Origin: UBA1764 sp045616685
Lineage (GTDB): Bacteria; Bacillota; Clostridia; Peptostreptococcales; Anaerovoracaceae
Direction of reading: 5' to 3'
DNA length: 64,000 nt
Assembly: GCA_045616685.1 (NCBI GenBank)
Contig: JAZLHF010000003.1
Span: 1-64,000, forward strand
Both the position numbers and the translations under genes were made by a program. This document shows, piece after piece, positions 26,170 through 34,746 of this stretch (positions are counted from its first letter, which is position 1; each line of letters starts with the position of its first letter). The notes under the pieces are model-generated. The model ran no database searches. It saw only the letters and a program-made list of their open reading frames with translations, and was not told the origin of the DNA.

Positions 26170-27165
26170 ATGGCATTATTTGAAAGTTATGAAAGAAGAA
26201 TAGATAAGATTAACGGCGTTATAGGCAAATATGGAATCAACAGTATTGAAGAATGCCGTGATATTTGTAAAGCAAAGGGCTTTGACCCTTACGAAATCGT
26301 AAAAGGTATTCAGCCAATATGCTTCGAAAATGCTGCTTGGGCGTATTGCGTCGGCGCTGCTATCGCAATCAAGAAGGGGGCAAAGACTGCTGCAGATGCT
26401 GCAGAAGCTATCGGAGAAGGGCTCCAGGCATTTTGTATTCCTGGTTCAGTAGCTGAAGATAGAAAAGTAGGGCTTGGTCATGGTAACCTTGGCGCAATGC
26501 TTTTAAGAGACGAAACAAAGTGTTTTGCTTTCCTTGCTGGGCACGAAAGTTTTGCTGCTGCTGAAGGTGCTATCGGTATCGTTAAGAATGCAAATAAGGC
26601 TCGTAAGGAACCTCTTCGCGTTATCTTAAACGGACTTGGCAAAGACGCTGCTCAGATTATTTCAAGAATTAACGGGTTCACATATGTTCAGACACAGTTC
26701 GACTACTACACAGGTGGGCTTAAGGTTGTAAAAGAAATTCCTTATTCAAAGGGTGAAAGAGCTCTCGTTAAGTGCTTCGGTGCTGACGATGTTCGTGAAG
26801 GTGTTGCAATCATGCATCACGAAGGCGTAGACGTTTCCATCACAGGGAACTCAACAAATCCAACAAGATTCCAGCACCCAGTAGCTGGTACATATAAGAA
26901 GGAATGTATCGAACAAGGTAAGAAATACTTCTCAGTTGCTTCTGGTGGTGGTACTGGTAGAACACTTCATCCAGATAACATGGCAGCTGGTCCTGCAAGC
27001 TACGGCATGACAGACACAATGGGAAGAATGCATTCAGATGCACAGTTTGCTGGTTCTTCATCAGTACCTGCTCATGTAGAAATGATGGGTTTTCTTGGTA
27101 TGGGTAATAACCCAATGGTAGGGGCAACAGTAGCAGTAGCTGTAGCTGTTTCACTAGCAAGGTAG
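26170..27165 (+). CDS. GGGtGRT-family protein
   Basis: Protein of 331 residues named for its strictly conserved glycine-rich motif, seen here as ASGGGTGRTLHPDN (about 258-270). The sequence ends in an Ala/Val-rich helix. Function is unknown; the pairing with the NifU-like gene directly upstream is the family rule and suggests a metallocluster-linked enzyme. AGGAGGCAGC precedes the ATG. The lipoprotein gene starts 6 bases later. Confidence 0.9.
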   Translation: MALFESYERRIDKINGVIGKYGINSIEECRDICKAKGFDPYEIVKGIQPICFENAAWAYCVGAAIAIKKGAKTAADAAEAIGEGLQAFCIPGSVAEDRKVGLGHGNLGAMLLRDETKCFAFLAGHESFAAAEGAIGIVKNANKARKEPLRVILNGLGKDAAQIISRINGFTYVQTQFDYYTGGLKVVKEIPYSKGERALVKCFGADDVREGVAIMHHEGVDVSITGNSTNPTRFQHPVAGTYKKECIEQGKKYFSVASGGGTGRTLHPDNMAAGPASYGMTDTMGRMHSDAQFAGSSSVPAHVEMMGFLGMGNNPMVGATVAVAVAVSLAR

Positions 27166-27171
27166 GCTAAT

Positions 27172-28698
27172 ATGAAAAAAGTATTATCAATTATTTTAGC
27201 TTTGGTAATAGTAGTAAGCTTAGTAGCTTGTACTCCTAAGTCTACCAATGAAGAAAAACAAGAAAATACTGCAAAAAAGTATACTGTCCTTTACAACGAA
27301 TCTGATCCTGTGGTTGGCGTTCACTACAAAGGTCTTGATTTAAATGGCCTTGAACTGGCTAACGAATTGTATGGCAGCGAAAAGTATGGAACTTCTACAG
27401 CTAAACCTGCTGGATGCTCTATTACATTTGCTGATTATCAGAATGGTATTGTAGGGGCTGTTCGTAACATGGATCTTCAAGCAACACCATATTGCTCTTA
27501 TGAGTTTATGGTAGAAGAAGGTAACAATGTTAAGTATCCTTTCTGGGGACTTGCATACACCGGCATGGATGAACAAAGTTATCATCAAGTTCTTGAGGGA
27601 GACCTTAGTGACAACGTTTATGCAATGCTGCCTTATACAGCAACAGATACAATGTCTTTTGGTATAGATGAAAAAGGGAATAAATGTTCTCTTTATTGCG
27701 CAGTATTAATGCGTACTGGTCAATTTGATGAAAATCGTCAGAATATATGGAACTGCTCTGGAACATATCCTGGCGCAGAAACTCGTTGTTGCACACAATC
27801 GCTTCCTTCAGTCTTAGCATCGCAAAACATAAAGATTGATGATGTTCTTAAACGTGTTGGTGCTGTAGACGAGGATTATAATAGAATCTTCCCAAATGAT
27901 GAGCCAACTATTGATGTTTATACGTTTAATATGCCATCACTTATGTGGTTTGAAGTTGTCGCAATGGAAGATAGTACAGGAAGACACGGGGTTCTTGAAT
28001 TTATAGACAACTATGCAATTTGGCATGAAGGAATTGATTACAGTTTCAACTTCTTCCTCCAAGAGGACTACCTTTATAACGAAGATGGAACATATAAAGA
28101 ACAGTATGGAGCAGGCGTTGGTAGATATCAGGCAACAGTTCCTTACCTTGATTACATCAACACAGTATCTGATCATGTTTCATTAATGGATACAATTCGT
28201 TATTCATACATGACATACTATTCAGAAGCAGAAGGATATGTTGGATTCGATTTGCTCGGTAATCCAGTTGACTGGAGATCAGAACTTACAGGCCACGATA
28301 TTTGGGATGACTATATTAAGTATCAATCACTTGGACTTGATGTTAAAAAGGCTTTTGAGAAGTTCCCAATCTATGCCTATTACACAGATACCAATACCGG
28401 AGATTTAATTCTTATTGATAGTTTGGAAAAATATCATGCTAACAGAAACCATCTCCATCAGTGCTGGACAATGAATTATGTCCTTGATGATGCAAATTTT
28501 GATGAGGTTATGACATATCTTAGATGGTCAGGATATCTTATGGGTATCAGCACAGCGGATCAGGTTGAGAGCACCGGATCTGGCTGGGAAACATACTTTA
28601 AGGTAATAGCAGACCCTATGGAATGTAAGGTAACACGCTGGTTTAACGAAAACTACAATACAGCAGCTACTATTACTTGGGATATGGTAGTTAAATAA
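27172..28698 (+). CDS. Lipoprotein of the linear amide C-N hydrolase fold
   Basis: Lipoprotein of 508 residues; lipobox SLVAC. The Ntn-type signature is AGCSITFADYQNGIVGAVRN followed by MDLQ: candidate nucleophile Cys, then G-x-x-x-RNMD, matching the CxxxxxxxxxxGRNFD pattern of the family. It is longer than the relative at 14179. It starts 6 bases after GGGtGRT, so it probably belongs to the same transcript, although functional linkage is uncertain. A terminator follows. Confidence 0.7.
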   Translation: MKKVLSIILALVIVVSLVACTPKSTNEEKQENTAKKYTVLYNESDPVVGVHYKGLDLNGLELANELYGSEKYGTSTAKPAGCSITFADYQNGIVGAVRNMDLQATPYCSYEFMVEEGNNVKYPFWGLAYTGMDEQSYHQVLEGDLSDNVYAMLPYTATDTMSFGIDEKGNKCSLYCAVLMRTGQFDENRQNIWNCSGTYPGAETRCCTQSLPSVLASQNIKIDDVLKRVGAVDEDYNRIFPNDEPTIDVYTFNMPSLMWFEVVAMEDSTGRHGVLEFIDNYAIWHEGIDYSFNFFLQEDYLYNEDGTYKEQYGAGVGRYQATVPYLDYINTVSDHVSLMDTIRYSYMTYYSEAEGYVGFDLLGNPVDWRSELTGHDIWDDYIKYQSLGLDVKKAFEKFPIYAYYTDTNTGDLILIDSLEKYHANRNHLHQCWTMNYVLDDANFDEVMTYLRWSGYLMGISTADQVESTGSGWETYFKVIADPMECKVTRWFNENYNTAATITWDMVVK

Positions 28699-28714
28699 AA
28701 TTTATAGACAAATT

Positions 28715-28747
28715 AAAAGAACCGCGTTACTTATGCGGTTCTTTTTT
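28715..28747. terminator. Bidirectional intrinsic terminator
   Basis: AAAAGAACCGC ... GCGGTTCTTTT with T-run. It ends the lipoprotein transcript and, on the other strand, the GNAT gene, whose stop lies at its edge. Confidence 0.9.
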
Positions 28748-29279
28748 ATTTGCAAAGGTTGTATTCAAACATACTAAAAATTTTCCAATTACAGACTGGA
28801 TAAAATAGTTTTTTCTCTTCTACTAAATCGAAGCCGCATTTGCTATAAAGTTTGCGCGCGGGATCATTGCCTTCAATAACATCGAGGCGAATTACTTTAA
28901 GGCCTTTCGCTTTACAATAATCAACTGCAAATTTAATCATCTCGCTTGCAATATGCCTATGAAGATTTTGGGCTGAGATAGCCAAGACGTGAATGTAAGC
29001 TATTTCATTGCTTGATGCATCAACTTTCCAAGCGATGTCTTTATAGCCATCATTACCGAATTGATTGACAATCATTGCTCCAACAATCTTGTCACCTTCA
29101 AGTGCAAGAATCATTTCATCATTTTCAACGGACGATTTTAAGAGCTCGTAGCTTGGATGAACGCCTAAAACCCAAAGTGGATTAAAATCATAATTATCTA
29201 TTTGTAGAGATATGATGAGGTTACTATAAAAGTCAACAACTGTCGCATATTCATTTTTTTTGGCAGTTCTAATTTCCAT
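28746..29279 (-). CDS. GNAT-family acetyltransferase
   Basis: Protein of 177 residues. The acetyl-CoA motif region reads IAYIHVLAISAQNLHRHIAS followed by EMIKFAVDYCKAKGLKVIRLDV and NDPARKLYSKCGF, the standard GNAT core. Substrate unknown. It is divergent from the Nudix gene, with about 60 bases between the starts, and the ribosome binding site AAGGAG lies before its ATG. Confidence 0.85.
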   Translation of the reverse strand: MEIRTAKKNEYATVVDFYSNLIISLQIDNYDFNPLWVLGVHPSYELLKSSVENDEMILALEGDKIVGAMIVNQFGNDGYKDIAWKVDASSNEIAYIHVLAISAQNLHRHIASEMIKFAVDYCKAKGLKVIRLDVIEGNDPARKLYSKCGFDLVEEKKLFYPVCNWKIFSMFEYNLCK

Positions 29280-29331
29280 AAAAATCTCCTTAATATATTT
29301 ATATTATCTCACATTTCGCTGGAGCATGATA

Positions 29332-29346
29332 TATAATATTAATATG
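29332..29346 (+). promoter_or_regulatory. -10 element of a possible leaderless transcript (Nudix gene)
   Basis: TATAAT (29332-29337) lies only 6 bases before ATG 29344, so the RNA would begin at or next to the start codon. No ribosome binding site is present. Confidence 0.5.
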
Positions 29347-29928
29347 AAAATTCAAAATGATAACAATCAAATAGACGTAATAATTGACGAAGGAAGTACG
29401 GTTGCTGCAGTCCTCATTCCTATTGTAGAAATTGATGGTGAGCAACATATCCTCTTCGAGGTTCGCTCAAACAAATTGCCAGATCAACCCGGTGATGTTT
29501 GCCTTCCTGGCGGAATTATTGAGAATGGCGAGACTGCGCTTGAAGCTGTAATTCGTGAAACATGCGAAGAGCTTTGCATTAACGAAAATCAAATCGAAGA
29601 TATACAATCGGCAAAAATTTTTCATATGCCAAGTCTTTGCATGATTCCATTTGTTGCGAAGATTAAAGCGTACGATTTTAGTTTTAGCAAAGATGAAGTT
29701 GGTGAGGTTTTTATTGTTCCACTTTCATTTTTTAAAAACAACGAGCCAGAAAAACACATAGTTGAATGGAAGAGGGCTCCGGGAGAAGATTTCCCTTATG
29801 ACAAGATTGTCGGAGGGAAGAATTACAGATGGCGTAAACAAAGTCAGGTAGAAATATTCTATGAATATAGTGGTCATGTAATTTGGGGCAGTACTGCAAA
29901 GATTATTTATTATAATTTAGCAAAATAG
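29344..29928 (+). CDS. Nudix hydrolase (CoA pyrophosphatase type)
   Basis: Protein of 194 residues. The Nudix box is GGIIENGETALEAVIRETCE followed by ELCI: G-x5-E-x7-RE-x2-EE, with Cys at the usual Gly position. The surrounding LPDQPGDVCLPGG matches the NudL/CoA pyrophosphatase group, so CoA or acyl-CoA may be the substrate. I choose ATG 29344; a frame from 29260 would begin inside the divergent GNAT gene. The next gene starts one base after its stop. Confidence 0.85.
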   Translation: MKIQNDNNQIDVIIDEGSTVAAVLIPIVEIDGEQHILFEVRSNKLPDQPGDVCLPGGIIENGETALEAVIRETCEELCINENQIEDIQSAKIFHMPSLCMIPFVAKIKAYDFSFSKDEVGEVFIVPLSFFKNNEPEKHIVEWKRAPGEDFPYDKIVGGKNYRWRKQSQVEIFYEYSGHVIWGSTAKIIYYNLAK

Positions 29929-29929
29929 T

Positions 29930-30205
29930 ATGAACTTTTTTAATGATGCGGATGATTATCATATCGCCGATGCGATAACTGAAAGATTGGAAAGTCTGCC
30001 GTCTGGCACGGTCACCACGATTGGGAACCTTTTTGACGTCGTAGCTCCGGGGTATGAGGACGAAGACGTTGATTTATCGGCAATTGATGCTCATGTGCGT
30101 AAAAAAGCCTTGGAAAAGCACATTTCGCTTGTAACCCTTATGGAATTTAGGGAAGGGGCTATGGGGAAGCCGTATAACATACCCTTTACAATTGTAAAAA
30201 GATAA
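29930..30205 (+). CDS. Small hypothetical protein
   Basis: Not recognised. 91 residues, acidic N-terminal half with helices and a basic C-terminus (KPYNIPFTIVKR). Only one base separates it from the Nudix gene, so it is translated by coupling. A helical DNA-binding or partner role is possible but unsupported. Confidence 0.6.
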   Translation: MNFFNDADDYHIADAITERLESLPSGTVTTIGNLFDVVAPGYEDEDVDLSAIDAHVRKKALEKHISLVTLMEFREGAMGKPYNIPFTIVKR

Positions 30206-30218
30206 CAAAAAACACTTT

Positions 30219-30244
30219 ACTTTAGCGCATGTATGTGTTAAAGT
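30219..30244 (+). promoter_or_regulatory. Dyad upstream of the leader peptide
   Basis: ACTTTA-GCG-CAT-GT-ATG-TGT-TAAAGT has 6-bp outer and 3-bp inner arms. It lies 35 bases before the leader start and could be an operator or part of the promoter. Confidence 0.4.
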
Positions 30245-30278
30245 ATATGCATTATTTAAGAAAGGAGATAGGTACATA

Positions 30279-30353
30279 ATGAGAAATCTTATGAACTATG
30301 GTTATTATTATGGCAATACTCAGGTGGATCGTTGTTGTACTTCGCTCGACTAA
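30279..30353 (+). CDS. Tyrosine-rich leader peptide (24 aa)
   Basis: ATG 30279 follows AAAGGAGAT. The peptide reads MRNLMNYGYYYGNTQVDRCC then TSLD and stop. Four of 24 codons are Tyr, three of them consecutive TAT codons (30303-30311). The open frame overlaps strand 2 of the attenuator (30323-30336), so ribosome position decides which hairpin forms. This is the design of leader peptides in amino-acid operons. It precedes a TrpXYZ-type ABC transporter; tyrosine is thus the predicted signal. Confidence 0.7.
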   Translation: MRNLMNYGYYYGNTQVDRCCTSLD

Positions 30354-30402
30354 CTTTTAATGTTTAGTTAACAATGACCCACCGATTTTCGGTGGGTTTT
30401 TT
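30323..30402 (+). promoter_or_regulatory. Transcription attenuator (antiterminator and terminator)
   Basis: Terminator: CCCACCGA-TTT-TCGGTGGG (30378-30396) with TTTTTT. Competing antiterminator: 30323-30336 (GGTGGATCGTTGTT) pairs with 30370-30383 (AACAATGACCCACC), 12 Watson-Crick pairs plus one G-U in 14, and this consumes the 5' arm of the terminator. A ribosome stalled at the Tyr codons leaves 30323 free; one that reaches the stop codon at 30353 covers it. Low charged tRNA-Tyr should therefore allow readthrough into the transporter genes. Confidence 0.75.
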
Positions 30403-30423
30403 AATTGTAAAAAGGAGTTTATC

Positions 30424-31419
30424 ATGAAAAAATTATTAGCACTTATCTTCGCCCTCGTTATGGTCTTTAGTCTCGCCGCTTGTGGCGATTCAGGATCTGG
30501 TTCAAATGAATCAAGCGACGTTATCAAAATTGGCGTAATGCAGTTTGGGGAATTCACAGCTCTTCAAAACTCATTCGAGGGTTTTAAAGCCGGCCTCGAA
30601 GAAGCAGGCTTTGTAGATGGAGAAAACATCAAGATTAATTATCTATCCGCAGCAGCAGATACAGCAAACTGTCCAACAATTGCAGATACACTTATTAATG
30701 ATGGTTCAGATTTAATCTTTGCTATCGCAACACCATCTGTATCTTGCCTTAAAGAAAAGACAACAGATATTCCAGTTCTTTTTACGGCAGTTACTGATCC
30801 TATAGCATCCGGCATCGTTGCAGATGCAAATAATCCTGGTGGCAATATCAGCGGAACATCTGATATGAACCCTGTTGCAGAACAGATTGATTTGCTGAAA
30901 GAAATTCTTCCAAACGCAAAGACAGTTGCAGTTATGTACTGCTCATCAGAATCTAATTCCGCAGCACAATTTGAACTTGCAAAAACTCAGATTGAAAAGC
31001 TCGGTATGACATGCATTCAGAAAACAGTTTCAGCAATCGATGAAGTTAAATCAGCAATTGAATCTCTTAAGGGTCAGGTAGATGCACTCTACATTCCAAC
31101 AGATAACACATTAGCTGATGGTATGGCTCTTGTTTCGGCAACAGCAAATGAATGTGGCATTCCAATTGTCGCTGGAGAGCCGGGTCAGGTACAAGGTGGT
31201 GCAACAGCAACATTTGGAATTGATTACTTCCAGCTTGGAAAACAGACAGCAGCGATGGCAGTTGAAATTCTTAACGCAGAAGATCCACTCGCAACAGTTG
31301 CAGCAATGCCTGTGGGTTTCCAGACAGAAGGATGCGAAACAGCAATTAATCAGGCAAGTGTAGATGCCCTCGGCCTCGAACTTCCTGCATCAGTAAAAGA
31401 TAGAGCAACAATTTACTAG
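30424..31419 (+). CDS. ABC transporter substrate-binding lipoprotein (TrpX family)
   Basis: Lipoprotein of 331 residues; lipobox FSLAAC. Body matches the ABC_sub_bind family (pattern VIKIGVMQFGEFTALQNSFE, LIFAIATPSVSCLKEKT, AVTDPIASGIV), to which TrpX belongs. TrpX-type proteins in Firmicutes were assigned to tryptophan or tyrosine uptake from the T-box and tRNA-linked regulation of their operons. The tyrosine-rich attenuator just upstream favours tyrosine or another aromatic amino acid. The permease follows after 8 bases. Confidence 0.85.
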   Translation: MKKLLALIFALVMVFSLAACGDSGSGSNESSDVIKIGVMQFGEFTALQNSFEGFKAGLEEAGFVDGENIKINYLSAAADTANCPTIADTLINDGSDLIFAIATPSVSCLKEKTTDIPVLFTAVTDPIASGIVADANNPGGNISGTSDMNPVAEQIDLLKEILPNAKTVAVMYCSSESNSAAQFELAKTQIEKLGMTCIQKTVSAIDEVKSAIESLKGQVDALYIPTDNTLADGMALVSATANECGIPIVAGEPGQVQGGATATFGIDYFQLGKQTAAMAVEILNAEDPLATVAAMPVGFQTEGCETAINQASVDALGLELPASVKDRATIY

Positions 31420-31427
31420 GGAATAAT

Positions 31428-32363
31428 ATGTCATTAGCAACTATACAATCAGGCATAGCGCAAGGTCTGATGTGGGCGATTCTTACGTTAGGAATCTATC
31501 TTACATTTAGAGTCCTTGATATTGCCGACTTAACAATTGAAGGAGCATTTCCTCTTGGCGCTGCAGTCACGGTTGTTCTGATTAACAAGGGACTTAATCC
31601 ATTTGTTTCAATGCTTATTTGCATTGTCGCAGGCTGCCTTGCAGGACTTATTACAGGAATACTTCATACAAAATTTAAGATTCCAGCAATCTTGTCTGGT
31701 ATCTTGACTCAGATAGCTTTGTATTCTGTAAACATTAGAATACTTGGTGATAAGGCGACAGTAGCTCTTGCTGGTAAGTCACTAAAAACAATTGTCGCAG
31801 GATTTCTTCCAGCAGGTCTTAAGTCCAACACTCTCTCAATCATCGTTGGCGTTATCGTTTGCGCAATTATCGTTTTAGCTCTTTATTGGTTCTTTGGGAC
31901 CGAGCTTGGATGCGCAGTTCGTGCAACCGGAAGTAACGCAAGTATGGCCAGAGCTATGGGAATCAATACAGACAGCATGACTGTTCTTTGTCTTATGGTT
32001 TCCAACGGACTTGTAGCTTTATCAGGAAGTTTGATTTCACAGTTTGACTACGGCTCAGCTCTCGTAAACATGGGGCAGGGCACAATCGTAATTGGACTTG
32101 CATCAGTAATCATCGGTGAAGTTTTGTTCATTCATAAAGAGCAGAACTTTGCATTCAAAATGGGCGCAATTACACTTGGTGCAATCATCTATAGAACGAT
32201 TATCGCTTGTGCACTTACACTGCCATGGATGAAAGCAACCGACCTTAAGATTATTACAGCTCTTATCGTTGCTATAGCTCTTGCCGTGCCAGTTTGGAAG
32301 GATAAAGCAAATTTTACTAAACAAAGAAAAGCTTATGCTTTGGAGGATGAATTAGATGCTTAA
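31428..32363 (+). CDS. ABC transporter permease (TrpY type)
   Basis: Integral membrane protein of 311 residues with about eight helices. Sequence pattern (IADLTIEGAFPLGAAVTVVL, CAVRATGSNASMARAMGIN) is that of branched-chain/purine-type permeases paired with ABC_sub_bind proteins. It forms the membrane channel of the uptake system. It overlaps the ATPase gene by 8 bases. Confidence 0.9.
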   Translation: MSLATIQSGIAQGLMWAILTLGIYLTFRVLDIADLTIEGAFPLGAAVTVVLINKGLNPFVSMLICIVAGCLAGLITGILHTKFKIPAILSGILTQIALYSVNIRILGDKATVALAGKSLKTIVAGFLPAGLKSNTLSIIVGVIVCAIIVLALYWFFGTELGCAVRATGSNASMARAMGINTDSMTVLCLMVSNGLVALSGSLISQFDYGSALVNMGQGTIVIGLASVIIGEVLFIHKEQNFAFKMGAITLGAIIYRTIIACALTLPWMKATDLKIITALIVAIALAVPVWKDKANFTKQRKAYALEDELDA

Positions 32364-33147
32364 GATTGAACATTTAAGAAAAACCTTCAATGCAGGAACA
32401 ATAAATGAAAAGAGAGTATTCATCGATTTGAATCTTGAAGTAAATAAAGGTGACTTCATCACAATCATCGGATCAAACGGCGCAGGAAAATCTACAATGC
32501 TTAATGCGATTGCAGGATCACTTCTTCCTGATGGTGGAAAGATTAAGCTGAATGGTGAAGACATTACATACATGTCAGAAGTTGCTCGTGCAAAATATAT
32601 CGGCAGAGTATTTCAAGATCCAATGATGGGTACAGCTCCTAATATGTGGATTTCAGAAAATTTAGCTCTCGCATATAGACGTGGAGCAAAGCACACACTT
32701 AAATGGGGAATGCCACGTGGTGGGGAGTTAGAACTTTACAAGAGTCAGCTTGCACGACTTGGTCTCGGTCTCGAAGATAGAGTAGAGTCCAAGGTAGGGC
32801 TTCTTTCCGGAGGCCAGCGTCAGGCAATCACTCTTCTTATGGCAACTGTTAAGAAGCCTGAAATTTTACTCTTAGATGAACATACTGCAGCTCTCGATCC
32901 AAAGACTGCAACTACAGTTTTAGACCTTTCAGACAGGATTGTAAAAGAGGAAAATCTGACCGCTTTAATGGTTACCCATAATATGCAAAATGCCATTGAC
33001 TATGGCAACAGACTCGTAATGATGCATAACGGAAGCGTCATCTTTGATGTAAAGGGCGAAGAAAAGAAGGCGTTAACCGTTGAAACTCTATTGCATAAAT
33101 TTAATGAAGTTGGAGGCTCTGTCTCTGATGCCGCTATTTTGGGGTAG
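32356..33147 (+). CDS. ABC transporter ATP-binding protein (TrpZ type)
   Basis: ATPase of 263 residues: Walker A GSNGAGKST (about 38-46), Q-loop RVFQDP, signature LLSGGQRQA, Walker B ILLLDEHTA, H-loop VTHN. This is the energising subunit of the three-gene uptake system, last in the operon after substrate-binding protein and permease. A terminator lies 61 bases later. Confidence 0.95.
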   Translation: MLKIEHLRKTFNAGTINEKRVFIDLNLEVNKGDFITIIGSNGAGKSTMLNAIAGSLLPDGGKIKLNGEDITYMSEVARAKYIGRVFQDPMMGTAPNMWISENLALAYRRGAKHTLKWGMPRGGELELYKSQLARLGLGLEDRVESKVGLLSGGQRQAITLLMATVKKPEILLLDEHTAALDPKTATTVLDLSDRIVKEENLTALMVTHNMQNAIDYGNRLVMMHNGSVIFDVKGEEKKALTVETLLHKFNEVGGSVSDAAILG

Positions 33148-33207
33148 CGGGGGATATAGACCACAATTTATAGATAGACAGAAAAATGCCTATAATAGTT
33201 AAAAATC

Positions 33208-33240
33208 AAGGCTTGGTATATTCACCAAGCCTTATTTTTA
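33208..33240 (+). terminator. Intrinsic terminator of the ABC transporter operon
   Basis: AAGGCTTGG-TATATTCA-CCAAGCCTT followed by ATTTTTA. Confidence 0.9.
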
Positions 33241-33294
33241 TGGTATGATTATATGTGCGGCTTTGGGCCGATAAATCGAAAAGAAGGATAGAAT

Positions 33295-34692
33295 ATGATA
33301 GATTTAAGATTAATATTTGCTAATCCGAAAAAGTATGAAGGTCCTGTAGAAGTAGAGGGCTGGATTAGAAATAATAGAGACTCTAAACAATTTGGTTTTA
33401 TCGAACTGAATGACGGAACATATTTTAAGTCAGTTCAGATTGTATATGAACGTGAAATAGTTTCTAACTACGATGAAATCGCACACCTTCCACTCTCAAC
33501 AGGATTAAGTGTAAAGGGTGAATTAGTTTTGACTCCGGAGGCAAAACAGCCTTTCGAAATTAAAGCAAAAGAAATTGTAATCGAAGCTCCATCTGATGCC
33601 GATTATCCAATTCAAAATAAGAGACATACAATGGAATACCTTCGTACTCAAGCTCACTTAAGACCAAGAACAAATATGTTCTCTGCAGTCTTTAGAGTTC
33701 GTAGCGTTGCAGCATATGCAATCCATAAATTCTTCCAAGAAAGAGGATTCATCTATGCACACCCACCACTTATCACAGCAAGTGATGCAGAAGGTGCTGG
33801 AGAAATGTTTCAGGTAACAACACTTCCACTTGAAAGTGTTCCTCTTACAGACAAGGGCGAAATTGACTATGACAAGGACTTCTTCGGAAAGAAAGCTAGC
33901 CTAACAGTAAGTGGCCAGCTCGAGGCAGAAATCTTTGCATTAGCATTCAAGAACACATATACATTTGGCCCAACATTCAGAGCAGAAAACTCAAGCACAA
34001 CAAGACATGCTTCCGAGTTCTGGATGATTGAACCAGAAATTGCTTTTGCAGACTTAAACGATGATATGAACTTAATTGAAGAAATGGTTAAGTTCATCAT
34101 CACCTACACTATGGAACATTGCCCAGAGGAAATGAAGTTTTTCAACAGCTTCGTAGATAAGGGCCTTCACGAAAGACTTAACCACGTAGTTAACAGTGAG
34201 TTCAAGCGTCTCACTTACACAGAAGCAATTGAAATCTTAGAAAAAGCTGTTAAAGACGGACACAAGTTCGAATACGAAGTTACAGGCTGGGGTATGGATC
34301 TTCAGTCTGAACATGAAAGGTATATTACAGAACAAGTATTTAACGCACCGGTATTCCTCATCGATTACCCATCCGAAATCAAAGCATTCTATATGCGCGA
34401 GAACGAAGATGGCAAGACAGTTGCAGCATGCGACCTTCTTGTTCCGGGAGTTGGAGAAATCGTTGGTGGATCACAGCGTGAAGAAAGATACGATGTACTT
34501 CTTGATAAGATTAAAAGACTTGGTATGGATGAAAAGACATACTGGTGGTATCTCGAACTTCGTAAATACGGCGGCGTAAAGCACGCAGGTTTCGGTCTCG
34601 GTTTTGAAAGGATGATTATGTACTTAACTGGCGTTGGTAACATCAGAGACGTACTTCCATTCCCAAGAACGCCGCGCACAGCGGATTTCTAA
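33295..34692 (+). CDS. asnS: Asparaginyl-tRNA synthetase
   Basis: Class II synthetase of 465 residues, normal length. N-terminal OB fold (VEVEGWIRNNRDSKQFGFIE), motif 2 region (FRAENSSTTRHASEFWMIEP) and motif 3 (GFGLGFERMIMYLTGVGNIR followed by DVLPFPRTP). The sequence FRAENSST is typical of asparagine rather than aspartate enzymes. A hairpin CGGC-TTTGG-GCCG at 33258-33270 lies just upstream of the ribosome binding site AGAAGGAT; no T-box is seen. Confidence 0.95.
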   Translation: MIDLRLIFANPKKYEGPVEVEGWIRNNRDSKQFGFIELNDGTYFKSVQIVYEREIVSNYDEIAHLPLSTGLSVKGELVLTPEAKQPFEIKAKEIVIEAPSDADYPIQNKRHTMEYLRTQAHLRPRTNMFSAVFRVRSVAAYAIHKFFQERGFIYAHPPLITASDAEGAGEMFQVTTLPLESVPLTDKGEIDYDKDFFGKKASLTVSGQLEAEIFALAFKNTYTFGPTFRAENSSTTRHASEFWMIEPEIAFADLNDDMNLIEEMVKFIITYTMEHCPEEMKFFNSFVDKGLHERLNHVVNSEFKRLTYTEAIEILEKAVKDGHKFEYEVTGWGMDLQSEHERYITEQVFNAPVFLIDYPSEIKAFYMRENEDGKTVAACDLLVPGVGEIVGGSQREERYDVLLDKIKRLGMDEKTYWWYLELRKYGGVKHAGFGLGFERMIMYLTGVGNIRDVLPFPRTPRTADF

Positions 34693-34746
34693 GTTATAAA
34701 CTTAAGTGTTGATAAAAGTTTTCAAATTTTTTAGGAGGATAAATTA

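Noticed and set aside
33241..33294. T-box or attenuator before asnS
   Set aside because: The gap is under 60 bases after the previous terminator, with one short hairpin and no antiterminator.
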